Made by a program: the position numbers and the translations under genes. Positions 16,508 through 25,804 of a stretch of 36,243 nucleotides of DNA are shown piece after piece. Numbering within the stretch: the stretch's first letter is position 1; every line of letters starts with the position of its first letter. Source of the DNA: Peribacillus muralis (GTDB taxonomy: Bacteria; Bacillota; Bacilli; Bacillales; DSM-1321); contig NZ_LMBV01000031.1 of assembly GCF_001439925.1 (NCBI RefSeq), positions 1,005-37,247 of the forward strand, in the 5' to 3' direction. The notes beneath the pieces are model-generated. The model ran no database searches and was not told the DNA's origin. It saw only the letters and a list, made by a program, of their open reading frames with translations.

Positions 16508-17827
16508 TTATGTCATACCAATAACAATTGCTGGCCTGCCTATTGGATAATATTCAATTTTCTTGCAAACTCTAATTCGTTCTTCCACAAGACAATTTCT
16601 ACCATCAAAAACAATCGGTTGTCTCATTGTGTTGATTATGGTCTCAAGATCTAAATGTCTAAACTCATTCCATTCCGTGACAATAAATACAGCGTCCGCA
16701 TCCAATGTCGCTTCGGTGACTGAGCTGGCATATCTAATCGTATCCCTTAATATTTTCTTGGCATTATCCATTGCAACCGGATCATAAGCAACCACTTCTG
16801 CTCCCAGTTTGGTTAATGAACGCGCAATTTTAATGGAAGGTGCTTCCCTCATATCGTCTGTCTCTGGCTTGAAAGCAAGACCCAGCATTGCAACCTTTTT
16901 CCCTTTTAAATCCCCCAAGCGTTCTATCGCTTTCGTTACAAGCACCTCCTGCTGAAAATCATTAATCGCTACTGTTTCTTTTAACAGGGAAAAATGTATT
17001 CCATTTAAATTGGCCGTATGAAGCAAAGCTTTGACATCCTTTGGAAAACAAGACCCTCCATAACCAATACCAGGCTGTAAAAAAGTTTCACCAATCCTTT
17101 TATCTTTTCCCATGCCCTTTGCTACATCTGTAACATCTGCACCTACTACTCCGCATAAATTGGCAACTTCATTGATAAAGCTAATCTTAGTCGCCAAAAA
17201 GGCATTAGAAGCATACTTAATCATTTCCGCACTTCTAATTCTTGTTAGTATAAATGGTACATTTAATGGGCTATACATTTCTTCTACTTTCTTAGCGGCC
17301 TCTTTATTTTCAGAACCGATGATGATTCGATCTGCTTGCATAGTGTCCATAACAGCTGAACCTTGTCTTAAAAACTCAGGATTTGAAACCATATTAAAGG
17401 TGACCTTTTCGTTACAGAGTTCATCCATTATTTCTTTAATAAAGTCATTCGTACCAACTGGGACTGTACTCTTTATAACGACTACTGCACTCTGTACTAA
17501 GTTCGCCGCAATATCCTTCGCGGCTTGCACCATATACGATAAATCTGCTGCCCCATCCGCCATTTGCGGAGTTCCAACGGCAATGATGATAATCTCGGCA
17601 CCATTTAGCGCTTCTCGATGAGATGTTGTAAATTGCAGTCTACCCGCAGCTGCATTTTGAGCAAGCAAATTCTCCAGACCTGGTTCATATATTGGAGAAA
17701 CCCCTCGACGTAGACTTTTAATTTTCTGTTCATCTGTATCGATACAAATGACACTATGCCCTATTTCTGACAAACAAACACCAGTGGACAGCCCGACATA
17801 ACCTGTACCCAAAACAGCTATTTTCAT
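16508..17827 (-). CDS. ugd: UDP-glucose 6-dehydrogenase
   Basis: A 439-residue enzyme that oxidises UDP-glucose twice to UDP-glucuronate using NAD. The N-terminal Rossmann fold opens with MKIAVLGTGYVGLSTG. VGTPQ and KSTVPVGT line the cofactor domain. The catalytic Cys is in GYGGSCFPKD near residue 260, followed by the C-terminal UDP-binding domain with GLAFKPETDDMREAPS. Length matches TuaD/Ugd. ATG at 17827 is preferred; a TTG nine bases upstream is also in frame. The gene starts one base after the gtaB stop, so the two form an operon. The product feeds the epimerase at 12083 or a glucuronosyltransferase. Confidence 0.95.
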   Translation of the reverse strand: MKIAVLGTGYVGLSTGVCLSEIGHSVICIDTDEQKIKSLRRGVSPIYEPGLENLLAQNAAAGRLQFTTSHREALNGAEIIIIAVGTPQMADGAADLSYMVQAAKDIAANLVQSAVVVIKSTVPVGTNDFIKEIMDELCNEKVTFNMVSNPEFLRQGSAVMDTMQADRIIIGSENKEAAKKVEEMYSPLNVPFILTRIRSAEMIKYASNAFLATKISFINEVANLCGVVGADVTDVAKGMGKDKRIGETFLQPGIGYGGSCFPKDVKALLHTANLNGIHFSLLKETVAINDFQQEVLVTKAIERLGDLKGKKVAMLGLAFKPETDDMREAPSIKIARSLTKLGAEVVAYDPVAMDNAKKILRDTIRYASSVTEATLDADAVFIVTEWNEFRHLDLETIINTMRQPIVFDGRNCLVEERIRVCKKIEYYPIGRPAIVIGMT

Positions 17828-17828
17828 A

Positions 17829-18734
17829 TTATTCAAGCTCTCTCTTTATAATTTGAAGGTTTTCTTTCGTATTTACATCCCTTAAATAGGAAAGTACCTC
17901 GCCTCTTATGTCATCCCTACGCAAAGCGAAGTCTATTGTTGCCTTAATAAATCCAACTTTATCACCAATATCATATCTGTTTCCTTCAAAGTTATATGCT
18001 AATACGGCCTGATGCTTATTTAGCTCATTTATGGCATCAGTAAGTTGTAATTCATTACCATGTCCTACTGGAAGCTTTGATAGTGTTTCAAAAATCTCAG
18101 GCCTTAGAACGTAACGCCCCATTATCGCATATCTAGAAGGAGCTTCTTCCCTTTTCGGTTTTTCCACCAAAGAATCGATATGAAAAAGGTTAGGCTCAAT
18201 CATTGTCCCCTTTGGCTTAATAATTCCATATTTACTGACATCCTGTTCCGGTACGTCCTGAACAGCTACGACGGAGCTGTTACAATACTCAAAGACACTG
18301 ATGATTTGTTTCAGACAAGGTGTTTCAGACATAACGATGTCATCTCCTAATAAAACAGCAAAAGGTTCATTTCCAATGAAGCTTTTTGCGCAGAGAATTG
18401 CATGTCCTAGCCCCTTCGGTTCCCTTTGGCGGACATAATAGATATTTGCCAAACTAGATATTTTTTGAACTTCCTCTAAAATATCGAGCTGATTCTTTCG
18501 TAAAAGCGCATCTTCTAACTCATAGGACTTATCAAAATGATCCTCTATTGATCTTTTTCCTCTACCGATTATGATAATAATTTCCTCTATACCCGAAGCT
18601 ACGGCTTCTTCTACAATATATTGAATCGTTGGTTTATCAACAATCGGCAGCATTTCCTTGGCCTGAGCTTTTGTTGCAGGCAAAAATCGAGTCCCGAGGC
18701 CTGCGGCGGGAATAATGGCCTTTCGGATTTTCAT
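17829..18734 (-). CDS. gtaB: UTP--glucose-1-phosphate uridylyltransferase
   Basis: A 301-residue enzyme making UDP-glucose from UTP and glucose-1-P. The N-terminus IRKAIIPAAGLGTRFLPATK is the nucleotide-binding signature. LLGDDIV holds the metal Asp, and SLVEKPKREEAPS and GNRYDIGDKVGFIKAT are family-typical. ATG at 18734 is chosen for GGGAGG 6 nt upstream; an ATG 24 bp earlier lies before that site. It is coupled to ugd, so its UDP-glucose is largely committed to uronic acid here. The chromosome may carry another housekeeping gtaB. Confidence 0.95.
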   Translation of the reverse strand: MKIRKAIIPAAGLGTRFLPATKAQAKEMLPIVDKPTIQYIVEEAVASGIEEIIIIIGRGKRSIEDHFDKSYELEDALLRKNQLDILEEVQKISSLANIYYVRQREPKGLGHAILCAKSFIGNEPFAVLLGDDIVMSETPCLKQIISVFEYCNSSVVAVQDVPEQDVSKYGIIKPKGTMIEPNLFHIDSLVEKPKREEAPSRYAIMGRYVLRPEIFETLSKLPVGHGNELQLTDAINELNKHQAVLAYNFEGNRYDIGDKVGFIKATIDFALRRDDIRGEVLSYLRDVNTKENLQIIKRELE

Positions 18735-18967
18735 AAGCTGCCTCCCTTTTGCATTCATTAATCCTTTATATGCAAAAGGACAACTTCCGGACTAGTTAGT
18801 AGCCCTATATCGATCTCATTTTTATTGAACAGGACTAGTAGGTTATACATGTAAATATCCCAATCTCGCTGTGACCTGAGCCTCGCAACCTGTTGGTTAC
18901 GTGCCAAATATAAAAAACCAATACACTTTATAGGATCAATGCTCAATCCAATAATTGAGAAGACAAA

Positions 18968-19000
18968 AAAACGGGAAGGTTTATAGACCCTCCCCGTTTT
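18968..19000 (-). terminator. Terminator of the 512-residue GT2 gene
   Basis: On the minus strand AAAACGGGGAGGG pairs with CCTTCCCGTTTT around a short loop, followed by Ts. It lies about 110 bp after the GT2 stop and before the gtaB-ugd operon, separating the two transcripts. The 18735-18967 stretch should hold the gtaB promoter, but none stands out. Confidence 0.7.
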
Positions 19001-19109
19001 AATTATATTGTTATCAAGCGTAATAAATTAGAGCTAGATCATTGTTAAGATGGATACAATTTAGGAAAATTCATTAACTAGCTCCTACAGTAGCAATATT
19101 TAACATCCA

Positions 19110-20648
19110 TTATTGAAGATCAGGCATTACTACTACTTTCTCCGTACATGAAGAGCAAAACTTGGCATACTGGATACATGTTTCTACTGAATCATCCTCC
19201 TCCATCGGCCACCATCGGATGACTCCCATGGGAGCCACAGACGCAAAGGTTTCAAGTTCTGCAGGAATACGACCAACAACTACGACTTCAATATCTTTAA
19301 AGTTGGTATCAATGCCCTTTTGAAGTGTCTTAAATAACTGGGTATGATCATTTGTAGGAAATGAGTGAGGAATAGGAAACAGAATTGAAACTTTATTTAA
19401 TTGCTCATTAATGATATGAGCAGATTTTCGTGCGGGATTATCTGTAGTTGTCTCCCATACACGACTATATGGCATCTCCTCGGGTAGATCCAGTTCCTCT
19501 AATCTTGAGCGGATTCTCTGTTGATAATAACTGTTTAATTCCTTTACGAGGATTTGAATCTGCATATTTCTTTGAAAAGTAGAGTTATCTCCATTTTCAT
19601 TGCGATATTGGATATAGAGTAAATCGGGAATCGATACATACTTCGTACAAAGAAACGTCCGAACTAGCATGTCGTAATCGTCTGCAACCAATAGTTCTTC
19701 GCGGTGGCCTCCAATCAGATGGTAAAAATCCCTTCTCCACGCACGGGGATGATTGGGTAAACCAACCAAATGACGGATGGTACTCCCATTGATAGTAGTA
19801 TGTCTTTGTACATTTTGCCATCGATTCATTTCATGTACCCAGACACGATAATGTATACTGTATCCAAATCCACAATCCCAACCATACCAATGAGCATGGT
19901 GGCTCCCTACGTGCACCTCTGCACAATCCCCATAAGCAAAGCCACATTCAGGGTTTTGCTGAAATGCTTCGACGATTTTCTGTAGGCAGGTAGGAGTTAG
20001 GTCATCATCATGATCTACTTCCACTAATATTTCTCCTGTACATAGACCAGCTGCATACCGTTTGATTGCCCCTATGTAACCATTGCGGGAATCTTGACGA
20101 TACCTCCTTACGCGGGAATCGTCTAGAGGAAGTAAGTCTTCGTTGTATGTCTCATCATCATCACCCGAGTCGTCAACAATAACCCATTCCCAATTGGAGT
20201 ACGTCTGATTCAATAGAGAACGATAAGGGCGCTGAATTTTTTCTTTAGACTTGTAACTTGCTGTGAACACAGATACTAAGGGAGTATCTGAAGAAAAACG
20301 AGTTGAAGGTAGTGTTTTATTTTCTGGGAGAGGATCAGTATGTTTGAGCCAGCAGTAAAATAAATTGAATGATTGAATTTCCTCTGGAGAATTGAAATGT
20401 AACCAACGTTTTTTCTCGTGAGCAGGTAAAGTATACAACGTTTTAAATTCTTCCCACCCCTCTCCCAATGAAACATAAACGCGAGGATTTTTAGGATTTG
20501 CATCCACTAAAGCATTATCAGGTCCATACACCTTCACTGTTATGCCACTTTCAGCAAGTCTCATAAACATTTCTTCCAATCCATCCCCTGAATTCGTCTT
20601 TGAAACAAAAAGATGGACTGTCAAGAGTGGAGTATGATTGGTTGTCAT
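19110..20648 (-). CDS. GT2-family glycosyltransferase with extra flanking domains
   Basis: A 512-residue protein with a central GT-A domain at about 125-345: it opens VSVFTASYKSKEKIQRPYRS, continues WEWVIVDDSGDDD and has the metal-binding EVDHDDDLTP near 215. An N-terminal segment of about 120 residues and a C-terminal segment (about 400-512, a second Rossmann-like stretch VSILFPIPHSFP ... IEVVVVGRIPAELE) lie outside the catalytic fold. AGGAGG lies 6 nt before the ATG. There are no membrane segments, so it works in the cytosol. Spore-surface glycosyltransferases of the SpsA type share the fold, but the donor here is unknown. It is a single-gene transcript with its own terminator. Confidence 0.88.
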   Translation of the reverse strand: MTTNHTPLLTVHLFVSKTNSGDGLEEMFMRLAESGITVKVYGPDNALVDANPKNPRVYVSLGEGWEEFKTLYTLPAHEKKRWLHFNSPEEIQSFNLFYCWLKHTDPLPENKTLPSTRFSSDTPLVSVFTASYKSKEKIQRPYRSLLNQTYSNWEWVIVDDSGDDDETYNEDLLPLDDSRVRRYRQDSRNGYIGAIKRYAAGLCTGEILVEVDHDDDLTPTCLQKIVEAFQQNPECGFAYGDCAEVHVGSHHAHWYGWDCGFGYSIHYRVWVHEMNRWQNVQRHTTINGSTIRHLVGLPNHPRAWRRDFYHLIGGHREELLVADDYDMLVRTFLCTKYVSIPDLLYIQYRNENGDNSTFQRNMQIQILVKELNSYYQQRIRSRLEELDLPEEMPYSRVWETTTDNPARKSAHIINEQLNKVSILFPIPHSFPTNDHTQLFKTLQKGIDTNFKDIEVVVVGRIPAELETFASVAPMGVIRWWPMEEDDSVETCIQYAKFCSSCTEKVVVMPDLQ

Positions 20649-21646
20649 GTTTGCCCTCCTAAAGTAAATATCTAATCAAGTAACATTTATCATAAATACA
20701 AAAGATAGATGCCATGGATAATGTGGTTTCGATAAAGAATTAAGGGAATGGCAACAAATATTACCCGATATTTTTCCAATAATATTTAATAACAAATTTT
20801 TGGTTTTTAATTTCGTATGACGATTGGACCAAAATAATATTTCGCACTCGTACAAGAAATTTCAAAGGCTAACTATATTGTCAAATGAATGTATATTGGA
20901 ACTCGACAAATGTACCCCCATTATTCATATAAATAAAATACATTTTATGACCTTCTTAATCCCCCAAAAAGCAAGTGCATGAAAAATCCGATTGGTATAA
21001 AAGGTTATCTTTATCACCGTTTTCTTCCTTATTAATATGTGAATCAGAAGAAAATATGACACCATGAAAACTCAGACCTTTGGGTCATAATTTACAAATA
21101 ACCGTATCAATTGAGGTTATGTAAGTAGAGAGGCGTTAACGTGAATTCAGCGGGCATGGAAAACAAAAAAAGCATGTAATTCCAGTAAGATAATAAAATT
21201 TTTAATAAGTTGGTGTCTATTACCCGGGCGTTAGCAATATATTTAGGATAAGTTGAATATTCATAAAATCATGATAAAATTCCCATTTTCACATTTATTT
21301 GAGATAGATTCATCTCGAATATATAGTTCCTTTGGTCCCTTTCATACACTGAGCAATGCCAATGATAACAACAAAATTGGTAATGAATAAATTCGTCATC
21401 ATAAACCGTGGAGAAATAATGGGTCACGATAATAGATAATAGAATTATGATTATGTAACAGTTACTCCTGGTGTCAAAATCGCAGAAAATGTTAATCCGA
21501 AGGTGCGTAAATTGTATAGAAACTTCCATACGTAAATAATTCCCCTTGGGTTTATTTGTGATTGGAGAGAAGCTTTTTACAAATGAAGTACCAGAAAACA
21601 CATTTTACGTAAAGTATTGTAAATAGGAAACAAGGGGGAAGTCATT
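20649..21646. other. Long intergenic region, no gene supported
   Basis: About 1 kb of AT-rich DNA between divergent glycosyltransferase genes. A 110-codon minus-strand frame at 21269-21601 lacks a ribosome binding site and has no protein-like character. ATGAC/GTCAT arms at about 21056-21095 make only a weak hairpin. Promoters for both neighbours must lie here; none matches a consensus well, the nearest being CATACGTAA at 21537. Confidence 0.5.
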
Positions 21647-22513
21647 TTGGAAAATCCTTTAGTTAGTGTAGTCATTCCTGCGTATAATCGACCGGATACT
21701 CTAAAAGTAGCGATTGACAGTGTATTAGAACAAACCTACCCTAATATTGAAATAATTATTTGTGATGATAGTTCAGATGATCGAGTACAAAAAATGCTTG
21801 ATCCTTATTTAGGTTCAAATCCTAAAATTAAATATCATAAAAACGAACGGAATTTATTTCTTGAAAATTGGCATAAATGCTATGATTTAGCATCTGGTGA
21901 ATATATTAATTATTTGATGGATGATGATGTGTATCATAAAGAAAAAATCGCCAAAATGATTTATTTTTTCAATGAGTTCGAAAATATTACCCTTGTCACA
22001 TCTTATCGACAAACCATCGATACATCCGGTCAATTTCTTCCCCCTATCTGGGCCACAGTCAGGCTATACCAAGAAACAAGGATATTAGACGGAAAGGAAT
22101 TAGCTAACTTTGTATTAACACGATGCACCAATTTCATTGGTGAACCGACAACCGTGTTATTTAGAAAAAAAGACCTTATCGAACCATTTGGAGTTTACAA
22201 AGGAATACAGTATGCTCTAATCAATGACCTAGCAACCTGGTTGTCATTGCTATCCAAAGGAAAAGCTGTCTATATTCCAGAAGCACTAAGTTATTTTCGG
22301 TTACATCCAGATCAAAATAGCCAAAAAATGGATCTAAAAAAGAAAGGGAATGAATGGTTAGATATTATAATTGCCTCACGAGAAGATGGATTTCTTGATA
22401 CGGACGATATATTCAAAACTGCTCTTCAAACTTATCGTGAACGTATAAAGAATTACCCTGAATATGCAGAGGATCTCAAGAGGGTTGAAATGATATTAAC
22501 AACCTTGGACTAA
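21647..22513 (+). CDS. GT2-family glycosyltransferase
   Basis: A 288-residue single-domain GT-A enzyme. It opens VSVVIPAYNRPDTLKVAIDS, followed by ICDDSSDD, and carries the metal-binding triad in YLMDDDVYHKEK near residue 95. The acceptor-side region includes CTNFIGEPTTVLFRK. A TTG start is supported by AGGGGG 8 nt upstream; the next in-frame starts would cut into the first strand. No membrane segments. It is monocistronic, followed at once by a strong terminator. It should add one sugar to the same surface glycan, but the linkage cannot be predicted. Confidence 0.9.
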   Translation: MENPLVSVVIPAYNRPDTLKVAIDSVLEQTYPNIEIIICDDSSDDRVQKMLDPYLGSNPKIKYHKNERNLFLENWHKCYDLASGEYINYLMDDDVYHKEKIAKMIYFFNEFENITLVTSYRQTIDTSGQFLPPIWATVRLYQETRILDGKELANFVLTRCTNFIGEPTTVLFRKKDLIEPFGVYKGIQYALINDLATWLSLLSKGKAVYIPEALSYFRLHPDQNSQKMDLKKKGNEWLDIIIASREDGFLDTDDIFKTALQTYRERIKNYPEYAEDLKRVEMILTTLD

Positions 22514-22548
22514 AAATCTCCAAATTATATAAATAACCTAGAAAAATG

Positions 22549-22586
22549 AAAGCTCTCCCTATTGTTGAAGGAGAGCTTTTGATATC
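22549..22586 (+). terminator. Terminator of the 288-residue GT2 gene
   Basis: AAAGCTCTCC-11 nt-GGAGAGCTTT is a perfect 10-bp stem, with TTTTGATATCTTTTTT after it, 36 bp past the stop codon. Confidence 0.8.
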
Positions 22587-22630
22587 TTTTTTAGTTTGAT
22601 TACATCTTTTACTTTCTTCATCTTACACCT

Positions 22631-22792
22631 TTATTTATAACAAGTATGTTTACACACTTTTTTCCAATGAGGTAAATTTACTAAGTCCCACCTCATAAGA
22701 TATATCTCTAGCTGAACGTTTGTTGGAACATTTTTTGGGAACAAACTAACAACAGCACCCTGAATTAGATACATTTCATGCCCGAAATACAT
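22631..22792 (-). CDS. Doubtful 53-residue reading frame
   Basis: The minus strand reads MYFGHEMYLIQGAVVSLFPK, NVPTNVQLEIYLMRWDLVNL, PHWKKVCKHTCYK, stop. The composition looks protein-like (several Trp, Cys, and mixed polar and hydrophobic residues), but there is no ribosome binding site, so it may be the tail of a decayed gene. I do not recognise it. The rest of 22793-23190 holds nothing I can support. Confidence 0.2.
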   Translation of the reverse strand: MYFGHEMYLIQGAVVSLFPKNVPTNVQLEIYLMRWDLVNLPHWKKVCKHTCYK

Positions 22793-23192
22793 TAGTTTTC
22801 AATCTATAGTATAGGTTTATCCAGCCTACTTGACATTAACCACCATTAATTGTTCCTGTTCATTAGAAACAAAAAATCTCCATAGTAATTTAAAGAGCCC
22901 GAAATAAAATAATAGGGACAACGGTGAACATTCAATGAACGATAATCTACCAAAATATTAATATGTATGTTTATTCCGACAAATTCGGATAATGGTATCC
23001 TTATATTTCATAATGGAAATAATCATCCCCACTTATAATAATTCTTTCCACCTTTTTATGGTTTAATATTTTATATGTGAAGAATGGGAAAGCGCACTTT
23101 ATACAAAACATCCCATAGTTTCAGATTTACTTTTGGACCTGAAAATGTTATCAAAAAGAAACTCCAACTACCTCTCTAATCAAAGTTTGGAA

Positions 23193-24260
23193 TTATCCAA
23201 ATATCACGTTCAACAGAGTTACGAGTCTTTTCGAGTAAGTATGCATTTTTAATGTTTTGCTATGACCCTTTCGCGCAATCATATTTCTCTCATCCTCATG
23301 GCTTAAGTAATGGTCTATTTTTTCAATTAATTCTGAAGGAGATGAGTAGGTTTCAATTTCCTTCCCTCGTTCATAATAACGATTTAATTCTTGGCGAACA
23401 TCTGAAAGTTGAAATGCACCGCAGGCAGAAATTTCGAAGGTTCGCGGGTTGATAGAGAGTGCCGGGAGTTTATTGCTGTTGTTGTTGAATACCGTATTAT
23501 CATCGTATGAACGGTGGTTGTTAATCACAATTTTGGATTGATTTATAAGGCGGGCCGATTCTTCTGGCGATAATACTTCAAGGCGAATTTTGTTGGAGAG
23601 TAAATAATAATTAAACATTCGATTCCAATTCGGTCCCACGATAAGTACATTTTTATTAAATAAATAGGGTGCTATTTGGTCAAATAAAGAGATTCTGTCG
23701 TTCCAAGCCGTTCCCAAAAAACAAACGTCTAAAAGAAACGAGTCATCCTCCCTCTGATAATGAAAAACTTTTGTATTGACAGCCAAAGGTAAGTAATGAA
23801 CTTGGGGTGATCCTAGCAATTGATAATAAGATACACAGCTTATCTCTTGGCTAAAAACGTAGTGATAATACGGGGCTTTTTTTGTTGTTACGTTTGTGTA
23901 GTAAGGGTCATCCGTAAACCAAACCGCTGTTTTGATACCCATTGCCCGAATAGCTTTCACTTGATCGATAGGAAATGTATCTCCGAGTAACACGAGCACT
24001 AGGTCCGGGTTAATTTGAGCTGCTAGATTGGCCACATCTTGATCTGCTTTAGCTGTATAAACTTCACATACCAAATTTCTAAGCCCCTCAATAATTCCTT
24101 GGCTGATAACTTTATAGGTTCCTCCATGTACGGGATGGACATATAGTACTTTTTTATCCAAAAAACTAAGTCTGACGTTAGTTCCGTCCAAATCCATAAT
24201 TTCCTTTGACCTATTCTCAAACCCTTCGTTCCAGTTTTTAGAATCGTTTTCTTTGAACAT
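23193..24260 (-). CDS. CgeB-like spore-surface glycosyltransferase
   Basis: A 355-residue GT-B protein resembling the CgeB family (DUF3880 N-domain plus a Glyco_trans_1_2-type C-domain). The N-domain has VLYVHPVHGGTYKVISQGII and NPDLVLVLLGDTFP, then KTAVWFTDDPYYTN, a hallmark of the family. The C-domain has LDVCFLGTAWNDR, LSPEESARLINQSKIVINNH and NPRTFEISACGAFQLSD. In B. subtilis CgeB is made in the mother cell under sigma-K and is needed for the spore crust. GGAG lies 10 nt before the ATG. A sigma-K-like promoter lies about 200 bp upstream. This is the strongest single clue that the region serves the spore surface. Confidence 0.82.
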   Translation of the reverse strand: MFKENDSKNWNEGFENRSKEIMDLDGTNVRLSFLDKKVLYVHPVHGGTYKVISQGIIEGLRNLVCEVYTAKADQDVANLAAQINPDLVLVLLGDTFPIDQVKAIRAMGIKTAVWFTDDPYYTNVTTKKAPYYHYVFSQEISCVSYYQLLGSPQVHYLPLAVNTKVFHYQREDDSFLLDVCFLGTAWNDRISLFDQIAPYLFNKNVLIVGPNWNRMFNYYLLSNKIRLEVLSPEESARLINQSKIVINNHRSYDDNTVFNNNSNKLPALSINPRTFEISACGAFQLSDVRQELNRYYERGKEIETYSSPSELIEKIDHYLSHEDERNMIARKGHSKTLKMHTYSKRLVTLLNVIFG

Positions 24261-24461
24261 CTCTATCCATCTCCTTTACCTGCACAATTTAATTCCGCCC
24301 TTTTCTCGTTCACGCTGCTGCTTACGTTATTCCGATTTTGAGCCTTTTTTAAGATTAATTATGTTGTCAAACCTAAACCAACAGCTTAACCATTTTTTGT
24401 TCCTTCAAGTTAGTTTTAGTAGAATTCTTTTATTATCACCGTTACCTTTCTTACATTTTCA

Positions 24462-24487
24462 TATTGTATGAATTACAGAATCAAAGT
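24462..24487 (-). promoter_or_regulatory. Sigma-K-like promoter upstream of the CgeB-like gene
   Basis: On the minus strand AC (24487-24486), 15 nt, then CATACAATA (24470-24462) matches CATANNNTA exactly. Known cge genes are sigma-K dependent. The leader would be about 200 nt, which is long. Confidence 0.4.
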
Positions 24488-24650
24488 GCCAATAAATGGT
24501 TTGATACAAATCATTCATTCTGGGAAATTACTTGATCTCTTTCCAGCCTTTTGGTACAGCCTATAAATCGGTTGTTCCGTCTGTGTTCGTCTTCAATTAC
24601 TAAGTCGAGGATTGTATTACTTATTTTCATGACAGTATTTTATAACATCA

Positions 24651-24680
24651 AAAACTGCAAAGCTTAGAAATGCTTTGCAG
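24651..24680 (-). terminator. Terminator after the Cys-rich small gene
   Basis: CTGCAAAGC-8 nt-GCTTTGCAG is a perfect 9-bp stem with TTTTT immediately after it on the minus strand. A second hairpin, AACCCAGT/ACTGGGT, lies at 24755-24774. Both separate the small gene from the CgeB-like gene. Confidence 0.65.
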
Positions 24681-24903
24681 CCTTCGTATTTTTTATTGGT
24701 ATTGAATGATGTATAAGTATTACGCCTATATTTAAAGCTGGATATTCATTGAGAAACCCAGTTAGCTACTGGGTCTTCGGTATTCTTATTTCTATTGTAC
24801 CTAAAGCGGATATCAGAGTTGTTACAGGAGTAAAGAATGGTCCCACAGGCGCTCAGTTAACAAATACCTACGCCCCTTGATGTCCTTAATTACCTTTTTA
24901 CCA

Positions 24904-25026
24904 TTAGCACTTACGTTTTCCGTTTACATTCACTTCAACGCTTTGCACTACCTTTTGTCCTTGTTTAGAATTGCATTTACATTGACTATGTCCACAATCC
25001 GAACATTTTTTATTATGCTTACCCAA
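24904..25026 (-). CDS. 40-residue Cys/His-rich protein
   Basis: A perfect AGGAGG lies 8 nt before TTG (25024-25026). The frame reads MGKHNKKCSDCGHSQCKCNS, then KQGQKVVQSVEVNVNGKRKC, stop. Five Cys and two His, four of the Cys in C-x2-C-x4-C-x-C, suggest metal binding or disulfide cross-linking, as in many small spore coat proteins. After GK, another frame stays open (NVSANGKKVIKDIK ...) down to TAA at 24822, so the original may have been about 70 residues and shortened by one base. A terminator follows. It is upstream of the CgeB-like gene, which fits a small spore-surface protein, but I know no named family. Confidence 0.5.
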   Translation of the reverse strand: MGKHNKKCSDCGHSQCKCNSKQGQKVVQSVEVNVNGKRKC

Positions 25027-25343
25027 TCTTGTATCCTCCTTTCAAAAAACTTTACTTTATTCTATGAACCAGGAATTTATCGGATTGGATAAAACGCCCA
25101 ATTGTTAAAACACAGAACCATTTAAAAATCCCTGTGCAATCCTTAAAATTCCTAAGCACACGTTACCCAGCCAAGAAAGGTAACATGAACCTTTACTAAA
25201 AATAGAACATTGGAGAAAAAGTAGTATGACACTAGGGCCTAGAAACATGAAAAACCCGCAATGTTTTCTTGTATAAGAAAATTGCTGTTTAACGTTTTTC
25301 TGAGGAATCTATAACATGAAACGGTTTCATCTAATTTATTAAT

Positions 25344-25646
25344 CGTAATGAGCCAACGTGGGAAATCGAAGCAGTTTTGAATATTGTTTTCTTTTAAAAA
25401 GAGAAGTAATTGATGGATTTGATGAAGGTTTAAGTGAAGATGATAATTTATGTTTACTCTAGGGTATTAATCACAAGTTACCTTGGATTCTTTCTTTACC
25501 ATCACGGTCATGCACTCAGAATCTACTTTCTAAACTTGTCCATGAAAAAACTGCTGATCATTATGGAAAAGCATTTTTTGAACTGGAAACATTATACTTC
25601 CTGGAATCCACATTTACGTACTATCTTGTCTATATTAACGGGTAGA
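25344..25646 (+). pseudogene. Decayed GT2 glycosyltransferase fragment
   Basis: The plus strand reads RNEPTWEIEAV, then FEYCFLLKREVIDGFDEGLS, then EDDNLCLL and TAG. This is the conserved acceptor-site segment of GT2 enzymes (…EVEAVCGFCMLIKREVID…F…EDDDLCLR). More frame continues to 25646 with shifts, where LYHHGHALR may be the usual V-x-HHG segment. The catalytic N-terminal half is missing. It is a third GT2 gene lost from the cluster. The rest of 25027-25804 shows no other gene. Confidence 0.6.
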
Positions 25647-25804
25647 GTGGAGTTTTCCACCCCCTTGTTTAATTATTTTGAACGATTACACTATTGCTAT
25701 CCGCCTGATCAAAACCGCCACTCCAATAACAAGTACTTATAACCACACACTTTAAATTCCCGTTTAGCGACTTTATCATCGAGAATTGTTACCCCTTATA
25801 TGTT

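Noticed and set aside
18758..18946. 62-codon frame just upstream of gtaB
   Set aside because: No ribosome binding site before its TTG start, no recognisable motif, and it covers the region where the gtaB promoter must lie. It could be a decayed fragment.
21269..21601. 110-codon open frame on the minus strand in the long intergenic region
   Set aside because: GTG start without a ribosome binding site, odd composition (runs of Ile/Leu and scattered Cys), no motif.
25434..25742. 102-codon plus-strand frame
   Set aside because: It overlaps the GT2 relic in another frame, has no ribosome binding site, and only its LYHHGHALR segment looks meaningful, as part of the relic.
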